Below are positions 18,138-26,926 of a stretch of DNA of 64,000 nt, one piece after another (position 1 is the stretch's first letter; each line of letters starts with the position of its first letter). The notes below the pieces were generated by a model. It did no database searches and had not been told where the DNA came from. It saw only the letters and a list, made by a program, of their open reading frames with translations. The stretch comes from SM1-46 sp002451215. GTDB taxonomy: Bacteria; Pseudomonadota; Gammaproteobacteria; Acidiferrobacterales; Sulfurifustaceae. The position numbers and the translations under genes are program-made. Location: contig DKBM01000064.1 of assembly GCA_002451215.1 (NCBI GenBank), forward strand, positions 3,723 to 67,722. The letters are read 5' to 3'.

Positions 18138-18659
18138 ATGAAGCGATGGTACATGTTGACAGTGGTCGGTCGGGACCAGCCCGGGATTGTTGCCGCACTG
18201 GCGGATGCGCTATTCCGAGCAGGGGTCAACCTCGGCGAGGCATCGATGGTGCGTTTGGGTGGGAGCTTCACCATTATGCTGATGGTCGAGACCGAGCGAG
18301 ACGCGAGCGCGATTCGTGCGATTCTTGATCCCGCAGGGCGCTCCTTGGAGCTCAACATGCATGTGGACCTGATCGACGCGCAGCTGCATAGCCACGTCGA
18401 GCCAAACGTGCGCGTCACCGTATATGGTGCGGATCGTCCCGGCATCGTGGCACAGGTCACGGCTGCGTTGGCATCGCGCGGTTTCAATATTCTCGATTTG
18501 GAATCTGACGTGGCGGGCACCCGGGAGCAGCCAATCTATGTCATGACCATCGACGGGCACTGCGCGGAGAGCGCGACAGCCATCGAGAAGCTGTTGTTGC
18601 CGTTACGCGAGAAGGGCGTCGAGGTTGGTGCGGAACCGCTCGAGACGCTCGTGGGCTAG
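18138..18659 (+). CDS. Tandem ACT-domain protein, GcvR-like regulator
   Basis: This 173-residue protein consists of two ACT domains. The first starts LTVVGRDQPGIVAALADALFRAGVNLGEASM and the second VTVYGADRPGIVAQVTAALASRGFNIL. Both carry the G-x-D-x-P-G-I-V loop that binds amino acids. The layout and length match GcvR, the glycine cleavage repressor accessory protein, but related ACT-ACT proteins of unknown role exist and no gcv genes are nearby. It lies between a ZIP transporter and def, closely spaced with both. Confidence 0.85.
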   Translation: MKRWYMLTVVGRDQPGIVAALADALFRAGVNLGEASMVRLGGSFTIMLMVETERDASAIRAILDPAGRSLELNMHVDLIDAQLHSHVEPNVRVTVYGADRPGIVAQVTAALASRGFNILDLESDVAGTREQPIYVMTIDGHCAESATAIEKLLLPLREKGVEVGAEPLETLVG

Positions 18660-18664
18660 CTGCC

Positions 18665-19165
18665 GTGGCGGTGCGCGAGGTGCTGCACTACCCGGACATC
18701 CGCCTGAAACAGGTGTCCGTGCCGGTCAGCAGCTTCGATCAGGCATTGCGGGAATTCTTGTGCGATCTGGAAGATACGATGCGAGCCAGTCCCGGCTGCG
18801 TGGGGCTGGCGGCACCACAGGTCAATTACTTCCAACGCATTGTCATTGTAGATGTCTCAGGCAAACCAGGCATCGCCCATAACGGCCGTATGCTGCTGGT
18901 GAATCCTGAGATGGTGTCCCGGGAAGGCGAGGCCGTTGGGCGCGAGGGGTGTCTGTCGGTTCCGGACTACACGGGCAATGTGGCGCGCGCCGAGCGGATT
19001 TGCGTGCGCGCCCAAGACGGAAACGGTGAGTGGCGCGAGTACCCCTGTGAAGGTTACGAAGCGCGCGCAGTGTTGCACGAGATCGATCACCTGGACGGTC
19101 TGCTTTTCCTCGACCGGCTGGTGAGCAAGCGCGAGCTATTCCGGCGCAAGGCGTACAGGACGTAG
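18665..19165 (+). CDS. def: Peptide deformylase
   Basis: This 166-residue enzyme starts at the GTG at 18665, six bases after the preceding stop. All three catalytic motifs are intact: GLAAPQ (47-52), EGCLSVP (93-99, metal ligand Cys95) and HEIDHLDG (137-144, metal-ligand histidines and catalytic Glu). It removes the formyl group from nascent N-terminal methionine in the cytoplasm. It is not paired with fmt here, which suggests a second def copy elsewhere in the genome; that is inference. It converges with the radical SAM gene 23 bases away. Confidence 0.95.
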   Translation: MAVREVLHYPDIRLKQVSVPVSSFDQALREFLCDLEDTMRASPGCVGLAAPQVNYFQRIVIVDVSGKPGIAHNGRMLLVNPEMVSREGEAVGREGCLSVPDYTGNVARAERICVRAQDGNGEWREYPCEGYEARAVLHEIDHLDGLLFLDRLVSKRELFRRKAYRT

Positions 19166-19188
19166 CGGCGACCCGCGGCGCCAGCCGC

Positions 19189-20685
19189 TCAGCGTGTCGA
19201 CGGGGTGTCGAGGTGAACCTCGCTCGGGCGGACCAGCACGCCGCCACGCCCGGTGAGGTAGCTCCTCAGCTTGGCGCCGAAAAAGCCGAGCGCGAAACGC
19301 AGCAGCCGATACAGGTGGTTTGGGTACTGGAGCGTGAGCTTCAGGTAATACGCGCCCATCTGCGGACGCTTGTAGAAAGCGACCAGAATGTTCTGGTACT
19401 CGCGGTCGAGCTCCTCGACCGTGATCCCCTCCGGTGCCCAGACGAAGTTCATGCCATTCATCTTTTCCCAGTGATCTTCCCGGATATTGGTGCCGTAGAG
19501 GTCGCGATAGATTGGCGAGCCGGGGTAGGGCGTGAACTTTGTGAGGTTCATGATCGTCATCGGGATCCGGCGCACAAAGTCCTTCGTGGCGCTGATGGTT
19601 TCCGCGGTCTCGCCCGGATAGCCGAGCATGAAGAGACCTTTGGTGCGGATTCCGGCTTCAGCGGTCCAGCCGACCGCCTGCTCGGACTTTTCGACGCGCG
19701 CTGCCTTGTCCATCTTCTGCAGCAGGTCGTCGGAGCCGGTCTCGAGACCGAAGCTGATCTCCCAACAACCGGCTTGCTTCATCAGCTTCAGGACATCGGG
19801 CTTGACCGTATCGACGCGCGCAGTGCAGGTCCAGGTCATGCGCAAGCCGCTGTCGAGTAGCAGGTTGCAAAGCTCGGTTACGCGCTGGCGGCTGGCGAGA
19901 AACAGATCGTCGACGAACATAATGTGTCGCACGCCATAGGTATGGTGCAGGTGGCGCATCATTTCGAACACCTTCTGCGGCGAATAGTGACGCACGCGGG
20001 CACCAAAGGTGGAGGTGTCGCAAAACTTGCAGTGGAACGGACAACCGCGCGAGGCCGCAATGGTTGCCACTGGTCCGCGCGGGAAATCGTAGATAGCGGG
20101 CGGGTAGGCGCGCGGAAAATCCGGTAACAAGTCCCAGGCCGGCATGGGGAGGTCGTCGAGCAGACGGTTGACCGGATTGCCGGAGGTAACCTGGACGAAA
20201 GGTCCGCGGCGGAAAATGATGCCCGGCACGGCCCGGAGGTCGGCCTCGGTTTCCAGCGCGCTGAGCAGGTCCATCAGGACCTTCTCGCCTTCCCCAACTA
20301 CCGCGTAGTCAAACTCGCGAAAGCGCTCCATGGTCTCGGGCCCCATGGACGAGATATGGGGACCGCCGACAATGACGAGCGTGTCGGGCAGCGCCGCCTT
20401 GATCCCGCGGGCGATTGCCGCTGCGCCCCAGACCCCAACCGTAAACAGGGTAATGCCGACGTATTGTGGCCGTTCCTGTGCGACACGTGCGACGACATCG
20501 TCGACACTGAGTTCAAAGATATCGCTCTCAATGATGGAAGGCTCATAGCCGTGCAGACGCACCTCGGCGGCAAGATGCAGGAGTCCGAGAGACGGCGACT
20601 TGTTGGTGATGTGGCGGACGAAATCGTAGCCCGGCGCGATGCGCTCGTACGGCGGATTGATGAAGACAATCTTGCGCTTCAGCAT
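19189..20685 (-). CDS. B12-binding-type radical SAM protein
   Basis: This 498-residue protein has an N-terminal cobalamin-binding-like Rossmann domain (about 1-150; IVFINPPYERIAPGY and VIVGGPHIS). The radical SAM core carries the [4Fe-4S] motif CPFHCKFC (Cys215, 219, 222) and MFVDDLF / EISFGLETGSDD. The usual DxHxxG base-off cobalamin motif is not obvious. The C-terminus (about 400-498) has helical, aromatic-rich segments. Such proteins methylate unactivated carbons or do other radical chemistry; the substrate is unknown. It is divergent from the chorismatase gene across a 203-base region, so a tailoring role for the polyene cluster is possible but unproven. Confidence 0.88.
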   Translation of the reverse strand: MLKRKIVFINPPYERIAPGYDFVRHITNKSPSLGLLHLAAEVRLHGYEPSIIESDIFELSVDDVVARVAQERPQYVGITLFTVGVWGAAAIARGIKAALPDTLVIVGGPHISSMGPETMERFREFDYAVVGEGEKVLMDLLSALETEADLRAVPGIIFRRGPFVQVTSGNPVNRLLDDLPMPAWDLLPDFPRAYPPAIYDFPRGPVATIAASRGCPFHCKFCDTSTFGARVRHYSPQKVFEMMRHLHHTYGVRHIMFVDDLFLASRQRVTELCNLLLDSGLRMTWTCTARVDTVKPDVLKLMKQAGCWEISFGLETGSDDLLQKMDKAARVEKSEQAVGWTAEAGIRTKGLFMLGYPGETAETISATKDFVRRIPMTIMNLTKFTPYPGSPIYRDLYGTNIREDHWEKMNGMNFVWAPEGITVEELDREYQNILVAFYKRPQMGAYYLKLTLQYPNHLYRLLRFALGFFGAKLRSYLTGRGGVLVRPSEVHLDTPSTR

Positions 20686-20888
20686 AGAGCAGCGGGGATC
20701 AGGGCAGTGGGCAAGAGTGAAGACGGTATCACAGAGGCGTCAAGCATGGTCGCGGGCCCGGGACCCACAACCGCGTGTATTTCGAGGGTCAGCTTAGCCA
20801 GCCTGGCGGCCCGGCGCCACCCCGATTTTTATGATAGATTATTGATCAATATAACCAGTTCCTTTTTCGGCAAATCCCCCCACATCCC
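20686..20888. promoter_or_regulatory. Divergent intergenic region: radical SAM / chorismatase
   Basis: 203 bases with no gene, AT-rich toward the chorismatase. It holds the 12-base palindrome described separately and a possible promoter. Both divergent genes could share control here. No -35/-10 pair for the radical SAM gene is obvious. Confidence 0.4.
20840..20851. promoter_or_regulatory. Perfect palindrome TATTGATCAATA next to a putative promoter
   Basis: This 12-base perfect palindrome overlaps a possible -10 box TATAAC (20850-20855) in an AT-rich patch, about 40 bases upstream of the chorismatase start. The -35 candidate (TTTTAT at 20827-20832) is weak. A repressor or activator site for the pigment cluster is a reasonable guess; no regulator gene is adjacent. 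Confidence 0.45.
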
Positions 20889-21998
20889 GTGTCGGCTTCG
20901 TTCTGCAAGCGCCCGGACTCCGATACTGCCGCTGGGGTCGTGAGGCCAGAAGGCTCCCATGCCGTGACCCGTTCCCCCTCAACCGAAGCGTCTCCCGTTG
21001 GCGTCGAGTATCTGGATGCGGAAGCGCTCCGCACGCGGCGCCGGGACGCGGGCGACCGCATCCTCGGCGAGGTGCATTTCTCCCGGCCGCCCGGGACAGT
21101 TGCAGATCCCGGCTACCCCGTGACGTACGTCGACATGCCGCAGCTTAACGAGGTGCCCCTGGTTGAGGTGTGGACCAGCGACCGCGTGGTTCAGTGCGGG
21201 ACGTTTGGCGACGTACGCTACGCGCACAATGGCGACGCGCTGTTTGCTGCCATCTCGGATCCGGTACCGGTTGATCATGCCTCGTTCGAGCAGCGCACGG
21301 CCGAGGGCTACGAGACGCTATTTTCCGTTATCGAGGAGCAAGGTTATCCGCATCTATTACGGGTGTGGAATTATTTTCCGCAAATAAATGACGAATCCCT
21401 TGGGCTCGAGAATTATCGGCGCTTCTGTCGCGGACGCGGTATTGCCTTCCAGCAGCACTTCGGCGACGCGGCCCAGCGCTTCCCGTCCGCGAGTGCGTTG
21501 GGTACCCGCAGCGGCCAGTTGCACATTTACGCGCTGGCCTCGCGTCAACCCGGGGAGTTTCGGGAAAACCCCCGTCAGATAAGTGCCTATCTCTACCCGC
21601 CCGAGTACGGGCCACGAAGCCCGACGTTTGCGCGCGCCACGCTCAAGCGCTGGGACGGTATGGAGAACCTCTACATCTCCGGTACCGCGAGCATTGTGGG
21701 CCACGAGTCGCGCCATCCGGGCGACTGTGTTGCGCAACTGGATGAAACCTTACGCAATATCGTGGCGCTGCTGACCGGGACGGCACGCGACGAGGCATGC
21801 AGTTTCCGCGGCCTGGAAGACCTGGTGTGCCTCAAGGTTTATCTGCGTGAGGCGGAATTTCTGCCGGACGTGCGCGCGCGCTTGCAAGAAGTGCTGTCAC
21901 CCCATGCCCAGACGATCTATCTTCAGGCCGATGTCTGCCGCAGCGATCTCTTGGTTGAGATTGAAGCGGTTGCCTGCGCCCGTACGGGTTCCCGCTAG
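20889..21998 (+). CDS. Chorismatase (hydroxybenzoate synthase, XanB2/FkbO/Hyg5 family)
   Basis: 369 residues from the GTG at 20889; a second GTG at 20964 gives a more usual N-terminus and may be the true start. Signatures are LLRVWNYFPQIND, the fold-characteristic FREGRGIAF-like segment (YRRFCRGRGIAFQQHFG), NPRQISAYLYPPEYGPRSPTFARA, and ISGTASIVGHESRHPGD. The family has a YjgF-like fold and cleaves chorismate to pyruvate plus a hydroxybenzoate or dihydrobenzoate. In Xanthomonas XanB2 supplies 3- and 4-hydroxybenzoate, the former for xanthomonadin aryl polyene. Here it precedes an ACP, a membrane protein and an AMP-ligase, so it should supply the aryl starter in place of the ammonia lyase seen in some aryl polyene clusters. 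Confidence 0.9.
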   Translation: MSASFCKRPDSDTAAGVVRPEGSHAVTRSPSTEASPVGVEYLDAEALRTRRRDAGDRILGEVHFSRPPGTVADPGYPVTYVDMPQLNEVPLVEVWTSDRVVQCGTFGDVRYAHNGDALFAAISDPVPVDHASFEQRTAEGYETLFSVIEEQGYPHLLRVWNYFPQINDESLGLENYRRFCRGRGIAFQQHFGDAAQRFPSASALGTRSGQLHIYALASRQPGEFRENPRQISAYLYPPEYGPRSPTFARATLKRWDGMENLYISGTASIVGHESRHPGDCVAQLDETLRNIVALLTGTARDEACSFRGLEDLVCLKVYLREAEFLPDVRARLQEVLSPHAQTIYLQADVCRSDLLVEIEAVACARTGSR

Positions 21999-22202
21999 CG
22001 GCGAAAGGTTGCTCCGGCACGGGGATTCCGGGGTGATTCGAGCTGTGGCAGAATAGCGCCCGCCGTGGATCGGCGAGATCCCCCAATCTGATTTATAAAG
22101 ACTGGCAGTATTATTGGATTATCTAGAATTGGTTGTTAACGGATCGGGACAGGCGTCAGTCTTGCTTTTCCCCGGTTCTGCCACTACGCGCTACCCACTG
22201 AG

Positions 22203-22472
22203 ATGTCCACCCAGAGCCTGCTTGAGTCTGAAGTCGCCCAACTGATCGTCGAGTCGCTGAACCTCGAGGAGGTGGAGGCGGCGGGTATTGATCCGGAGGC
22301 GCCGCTGTTTCGTGAGGGCCTTGGGCTCGATTCGATCGATGCGCTCGAGCTCGCGCTGGCGATTTCCAACAAGTACGGATTCAAGCTGCGTTCCGACGAC
22401 GAAAACAACAAGGCCGTGTTTGCCAGTCTGCGCGCGCTGGCGCGCCACGTCGAACAGCACCGGCAGAACTGA
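22203..22472 (+). CDS. Acyl carrier protein (aryl polyene type)
   Basis: This 89-residue protein carries the phosphopantetheine serine at Ser44 in GLGLDSIDALEL. The preceding acidic helix (LNLEEVEAAGIDPEAPLF) and downstream FASLRALARHVEQHR match the two ACPs found in aryl polyene clusters (ApeE/ApeF-like). It would carry the aryl starter or growing chain and be loaded by the AMP-ligase two genes downstream. It lies 204 bases beyond the chorismatase and seven bases before the membrane protein gene. Confidence 0.92.
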   Translation: MSTQSLLESEVAQLIVESLNLEEVEAAGIDPEAPLFREGLGLDSIDALELALAISNKYGFKLRSDDENNKAVFASLRALARHVEQHRQN

Positions 22473-22478
22473 GCGCTC

Positions 22479-23132
22479 ATGCGGCGCCTGCGCCAGCTCC
22501 TGTCCGCCGGCAGTCTGGTCCTTTATCCGATTCTCGTGCATACCTTCATCGTGAAGGATGCGCCGGTGGCCGCGCTCGGTACGCTTCTTGCCGTCGCGCT
22601 CGTTATGGTGCTGCTGCACCTCTGGCTCGGCGACCAGTCGCGGCGCTGGATTTGGACCGGGCTCTATGCGTTGCTGGCGAGTGCCGCGGTCGCGAATATC
22701 TTTCTCGGTGGGCACATTGCGCTGTTCCTTCCGCCCCTGGTGTTCAACTCGGCGCTGGCCATCGCGTTCGCCGGTACCTTGCGCGCCGGCGCCGTGCCGC
22801 TCGTCGAGCCTTTCATGCGAAAGTATCGTGGGGCCTCGGTCGGTCCTGCGCACGTGCGGTTTGCGAGAGCACTGACCTGGGCATGGACGGTGTTCTTTGT
22901 GGCCATGGCCGTCTGCGCGGGTGTTCTCGCGGCATTCGCCTCGCTCGAGGCCTGGTCGCTGTTTGCGAACTTCCTGAACTACCTATTCGTCGGTCTGATG
23001 TTCGTCGGTCAGTTCGCGTACGCATGGTTCCGTTTCGGTCCACCGCCAGGCCACAATCGATTCGCGACGATTTTTCGCATCGCCGGTGACACACTGGCCG
23101 AGGCACGCGCTCGAGGCGGCGCGAAGAAATGA
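22479..23132 (+). CDS. Integral membrane protein of aryl polyene clusters (COG4648-like)
   Basis: This 217-residue protein has about five to six hydrophobic helices: VLYPILVHTF, LAVALVMVLLHLWLG, IWTGLYALLASAAVANIFLG, WAWTVFFVAMAVCAGVL and FLNYLFVGLMFVGQFAYAW. A protein of this type lies between an ACP and the AMP-ligase in aryl polyene clusters. Its function is not established. It ends ARARGGAKK and overlaps the ligase start by four bases, so it is in the same transcript. Confidence 0.8.
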   Translation: MRRLRQLLSAGSLVLYPILVHTFIVKDAPVAALGTLLAVALVMVLLHLWLGDQSRRWIWTGLYALLASAAVANIFLGGHIALFLPPLVFNSALAIAFAGTLRAGAVPLVEPFMRKYRGASVGPAHVRFARALTWAWTVFFVAMAVCAGVLAAFASLEAWSLFANFLNYLFVGLMFVGQFAYAWFRFGPPPGHNRFATIFRIAGDTLAEARARGGAKK

Positions 23133-24478
23133 ATCTGCCGCTGCTCGGGAAATTTTCGCTTGATCGCGTTCTGGCTTTCGACCGTGTGCGATCGACTACG
23201 GCGGCGCAGTTTCTTGCCGATGTCGCGGCGCTGGCGGCTCAGTTGCCGGCCCGGGCACATGTACTGAATGACTGTGCCGATCGCTACCATTTCATGGTTG
23301 GATTCGCCGCGGCGATGAAGCGCAATCAGGTGAGCTTGTTGCCCAGCAGTCGTGTGGAGCACGTATGGCGACAGCTCGTTCAGGATTATCCTGACAGCTA
23401 CGTGCTCACGGACCAGCGTGACGTGCCGGCGGTGGCGGAGGTCATGTTCTTTCCGCCACTCGAGGCAGGCGAGTCTGTGGGTCTGGCGACCCCCGGGTTT
23501 CCCGAAGCGCAGCTGGCGGCGGTCGCGTTCACGTCCGGAAGTACCGGCCGGCCCAAGCCCGTCCTCAAGTACTGGGGCAGCGTGGCGCGTGAGGCACAGG
23601 CCGCCGGCTTGCGCCTCACGCTCGACCCGGGACGCGCCGGCGCCATCGTTGCCACTGTTCCGCCCCAGCACATGTACGGTTTCCTCGCTTCTGTTCTGCT
23701 GCCGCTCCAGTTTGGCCACGCGGTCACGCGCGAGCGTCCCTTTTATCCGGAGGACGTCCGGATCATCGCCGAGTCGAGTCCTGTGAAGCCGGCGCTCGTG
23801 ATCACACCGGTGCAGCTGCGTGCATGCGTCCTCGAGCGCACGCGCCTGCCACCGCTGTCATTCGTTCTGTCGTCGGCCGCACCGCTGCCATCCGCGGTGG
23901 CGCGGGAGGCAGAGACATTGTTCGAGGCGCCCGTGCTCGAGTTCTACGGCAGCACTGAAACCGGAGCGATCGCCTCGCGCCGTCACCGGGACACGGATAG
24001 CTGGCGCACGTTTGATGGCGTGCGCGTTCGATCGCATATGCAGGGGTTCCTGGTCGAAGCAGACTACTTCCGCGAACCGGTGGTGCTGAGCGATGTAGTG
24101 GAAATTCTCAACGCGCGAGAGTTTCGGCTCGTGGGTCGCGACAGCGATCTCGTCAAGATCGGTGGCAAGCGCACCTCACTGCTGTACCTGAATCAGCAGC
24201 TGCAGGAACTTCCAGGGGTGGTGGACGGCGCGTTCCTGGTGGAGGAGGCGAAAGATGACCGGGAGCCACGTCTCACGGCATTCGTTGTGGCGCCAGGACA
24301 GTCGCGTGATGTCATGTTGGCCGCGCTGCGCACACGTATCGACGAGGTGTTCGTACCGCGCCGCTTGTGGCTCGTTGCGTCGCTGCCGCGCAATGCCGCG
24401 GGCAAGCTGCCGCGTGAGCAGATGTTGAAGCTGCTGGAAACCGAATTGGCGCGTGAGGCGGCGTCAGGCAACACCTGA
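23129..24478 (+). CDS. AMP-dependent acyl/aryl-ACP ligase (ApeH-like)
   Basis: This 449-residue adenylate-forming enzyme has its A3 motif at FTSGSTGRPKPVLKYW. The substrate-binding region includes ATVPPQHMYGFL, the A5 motif is EFYGSTETGAIASRR, and the C-terminal hinge and A10 lysine lie in DLVKIGGKRT and NAAGKLPREQM. It would activate the aryl acid from the chorismatase and transfer it to the ACP. In the aryl polyene system ApeH performs starter activation. It is the last gene of the chorismatase-led transcript. Confidence 0.9.
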   Translation: MNLPLLGKFSLDRVLAFDRVRSTTAAQFLADVAALAAQLPARAHVLNDCADRYHFMVGFAAAMKRNQVSLLPSSRVEHVWRQLVQDYPDSYVLTDQRDVPAVAEVMFFPPLEAGESVGLATPGFPEAQLAAVAFTSGSTGRPKPVLKYWGSVAREAQAAGLRLTLDPGRAGAIVATVPPQHMYGFLASVLLPLQFGHAVTRERPFYPEDVRIIAESSPVKPALVITPVQLRACVLERTRLPPLSFVLSSAAPLPSAVAREAETLFEAPVLEFYGSTETGAIASRRHRDTDSWRTFDGVRVRSHMQGFLVEADYFREPVVLSDVVEILNAREFRLVGRDSDLVKIGGKRTSLLYLNQQLQELPGVVDGAFLVEEAKDDREPRLTAFVVAPGQSRDVMLAALRTRIDEVFVPRRLWLVASLPRNAAGKLPREQMLKLLETELAREAASGNT

Positions 24479-24484
24479 CGCCGC
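24458..24484. terminator. Perfect 11-bp inverted repeat spanning the ligase stop codon
   Basis: GCGGCGTCAGG (24458-24468) and CCTGACGCCGC (24474-24484) form a perfect stem with a five-base loop between two convergent genes. It covers the TGA stop of the AMP-ligase. No T tract follows on either strand, so efficiency as an intrinsic terminator is doubtful, but position suggests bidirectional 3'-end formation. Confidence 0.5.
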
Positions 24485-24498
24485 GAACCCAAACGCGC

Positions 24499-25014
24499 CT
24501 ACATCTCCCCGAGGCGCGCGTCCATTGTCGGATTCTCGAGCCAAACGGTAATGTCCTTGGCGAGGGCCTTGGCGCAGCGACCAATGATCGAGCAGGTGCC
24601 CTTATAAGCACCAAAAAAGCCGCCGCCCGAGGTGCGCCGGCCGTTGAAGCTTCCGACGACCTTGCCGTCCTGATAAAGCTTGCCGGATACGGTCATCGAT
24701 TTCGGACCAGACCAGGCGCCGCCGCCGACACCGGTCACATTCAGGATGGTGAGCTGCAGCGATTTGCCGCCGCCTGCTTGTTTGGCGACCGTCACGTCGT
24801 AACCAGCCGCCTTGAGCTGCTCCTTGAGAAGTTCGGTGACGCGCGCGTCCGGCACGCATTCATCGCGCACCTTGGCGTTCACACCGGCGTTGGGATCGAT
24901 GGTTGCCGTGGGTGGAATCGTAATCTTGCCGGCCGCAGCGGCAGGAAGCGCGGTGACTGTCGTGAGGATTGCAGCTGCAATGACGGCCAGTATGCTGGCG
25001 GAAGGACGGTTCAT
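24499..25014 (-). CDS. Secreted protein of unknown function
   Basis: 171 residues with a clear signal peptide ending near LPAAAA-GK (about residue 28). The mature domain has two paired-Cys candidates (DECVPDAR; GTCSIIGRCAKALAKDI). The Gly-rich centre (VTGVGGGAWSGPKSMTVSGKLYQDGKVVGSF) looks like an extracytoplasmic beta-rich domain of the kind in DUF4410-like proteins; I cannot assign a family firmly. It lies between the ligase and the beta-lactamase-fold hydrolase and may or may not belong to the cluster. Confidence 0.75.
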   Translation of the reverse strand: MNRPSASILAVIAAAILTTVTALPAAAAGKITIPPTATIDPNAGVNAKVRDECVPDARVTELLKEQLKAAGYDVTVAKQAGGGKSLQLTILNVTGVGGGAWSGPKSMTVSGKLYQDGKVVGSFNGRRTSGGGFFGAYKGTCSIIGRCAKALAKDITVWLENPTMDARLGEM

Positions 25015-25111
25015 CTGTGGATTTCCTCCGTTTTGGTGTTGTATTAACGCACCCGGCGTTGCCGGGTGAGCCTGGGCAGTTTAGCCGGGAGCGGCAGCGT
25101 GGGAAATCCCA

Positions 25112-26926
25112 TCATTTTTTGGCGGCGCCCGCGACTACCGTTGCCGGGAATGCGACACGTTCGAAGTAGTAGCCCAGATAGCGCACCCGTTCCCGTCCGG
25201 CGTGTTCCTCCACGAGCGTCACATCGCCCACATTGCGCCCGACGCCGAAGGTGTAGCTGGTCCGGTCATCAATCGGCATGATGACAACCTTGATGTCGCG
25301 GTCTTCTAGCCCTGCAATGCGCAACTCCATGAGCAGCTTGCCATCCTCGTAAATCAACTGCGCGTGCTCCAGGTCAACGAGATAATCCTTGTCGGGGTTT
25401 AGCAGCCGGTAGTTTCCGGTGCGTCGTTGCCACGCAGCGGACACATTGAATTGTGGGACGCGCTCGGCGGTGACGGCGACGCCACGGTCACGCCAGAGCA
25501 TGAACGTGCGTCCTTCACGCTCGACGAACTCGATGGGTGGGAACCGGATTGGGAACGATATCAGGCCTAGCAAGCTCCATTCGGCACGAAAGTCGATGCC
25601 GCCCGTGGGAACCAGATCGAGCTGGTGTCCCAGTACCTTGAGCTTCAGACGCGAGCCGTTCTTCTCGATGTGCGCAAGCGCCCCCATCAGGCTGTAGTCA
25701 CCGGCGTAACGATCAAGTTGTTGGTCCGGCAGAACCACTGCCGGCAATCGTCGCGAGGGCGCGGGCGGCAAAATACCGTCGCGAGTCTGCAGCGCACGCC
25801 GCAGGATTTCCTCCGCCGCTTCATAGACGAGCGTCGCGGCGCGATCCGAGTTGGCCAATACCACCACGCCAAGATTTCGCTCGGGCAACAGGATCATCTG
25901 ACCGACAAACGTCTTGGTGCCGCCATTGTGCCAGGCGATCTTGCCCGCGCCCGGCAGGTTGATGCCGCTCAACATCCAGCCCAACCCAAAATGCTGCCCA
26001 AAATCGAGCGGCAGGCCAGAAAACTGCGGAGACAGCATGGCGTCGACTGATTGCGGACGCAGCAAGCGTTCTCCATCAACTTCGCCCTTGCGCAGGAACA
26101 GCCGCATGAAACGGGCAAGGTCCTCGACGCTGCTGTATAAGCCCCCCGCCGGGACATCGCGAATGGTGACAGGCGCAGTGGGTCGGCGCTTGACGTGACC
26201 GACGGCAAGGCGGTCGGCAACGCGCTCGTCGCGCACGTAGGACGAGTGCTGCATGCCAAGAGGATCGAGCAGCACGTTCCGCAGTTGCAACGCAAACCGG
26301 CGGCCGGCGACGCGCTCGAGCGCCGCGCCGGCGATATCGATGCCTACGTTGGAGTAGTTGAAAATAGTTCTGGGTCGGTAGGCGAGATGCTCGTCCGCCA
26401 GGGCATCGATGAGCGCCGGAAGCGGCTCATCCGAGAAGAAACCCTTGAGGTAAAAGGTTGGCATTCCCGCATGGTGTGAGAGCAGCTCGCGCAGTGTGGG
26501 GCGCACCGGTTCTTGCCAGCGCGAGCGCATGCGAAACTGCGGCAGGTAGGTCTGGATTGGCACATCCAGTGCGAGCTGGGCGTGCTCTACCGCGCGCATG
26601 ACGGCGGTGGCGGTAACAAGTTTGCTGATCGATCCGACTTGATAGATGGTTGCAGGCGTGGCACGCACGCCGCGCGATGGATCTGCGAGGCCAAATCCGC
26701 GCGCCCATATCACGCCATTGGCGTCGACCAACGCGGCACTGACGCCCAGCGCGCCATGGCGATACAGCTCGCGGGTAAGGTAGCTGTCGAGGTAGCGCGC
26801 GAGCGCGGCCGTATCTCCACGCGCCAGGTTGGCCGGATCAGGAGGAGGGCTGCTCGCGCCGAGCAGCGCGAAAATCGGAAACGGAAGAAAGAGTCGAAGC
26901 GCGCGCGCGACTTGCCTCAGGCGCAC
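25112..26926 (-). CDS. Serine hydrolase of the class C beta-lactamase fold, exported
   Basis: 604 residues from the GTG at 26926, chosen because it gives a short basic-hydrophobic leader (VRLRQVARALRLFLPFPIFALLG) and overlaps the ketosynthase-like stop by only ten bases; the frame could extend to 27007. Catalytic motifs are present: SISK (Ser99/Lys102), YSN (191-193) and HNG (333-335). The C-terminal 200 residues are a lipocalin-like beta domain common in this family. Members are esterases, D-aminopeptidases or acyltransferases as well as beta-lactamases; substrate unknown. Because it is coupled to the ketosynthase genes, hydrolysis or transfer of the polyene ester in the periplasm is one possibility. 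Confidence 0.85.
   Translation of the reverse strand: MRLRQVARALRLFLPFPIFALLGASSPPPDPANLARGDTAALARYLDSYLTRELYRHGALGVSAALVDANGVIWARGFGLADPSRGVRATPATIYQVGSISKLVTATAVMRAVEHAQLALDVPIQTYLPQFRMRSRWQEPVRPTLRELLSHHAGMPTFYLKGFFSDEPLPALIDALADEHLAYRPRTIFNYSNVGIDIAGAALERVAGRRFALQLRNVLLDPLGMQHSSYVRDERVADRLAVGHVKRRPTAPVTIRDVPAGGLYSSVEDLARFMRLFLRKGEVDGERLLRPQSVDAMLSPQFSGLPLDFGQHFGLGWMLSGINLPGAGKIAWHNGGTKTFVGQMILLPERNLGVVVLANSDRAATLVYEAAEEILRRALQTRDGILPPAPSRRLPAVVLPDQQLDRYAGDYSLMGALAHIEKNGSRLKLKVLGHQLDLVPTGGIDFRAEWSLLGLISFPIRFPPIEFVEREGRTFMLWRDRGVAVTAERVPQFNVSAAWQRRTGNYRLLNPDKDYLVDLEHAQLIYEDGKLLMELRIAGLEDRDIKVVIMPIDDRTSYTFGVGRNVGDVTLVEEHAGRERVRYLGYYFERVAFPATVVAGAAKK

Noticed and set aside
20840..20851. FNR-type site at TATTGATCAATA
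   Set aside because: FNR needs TTGAT-N4-ATCAA; here the half sites abut with no spacer, so it is not FNR. Kept only as a generic palindrome.
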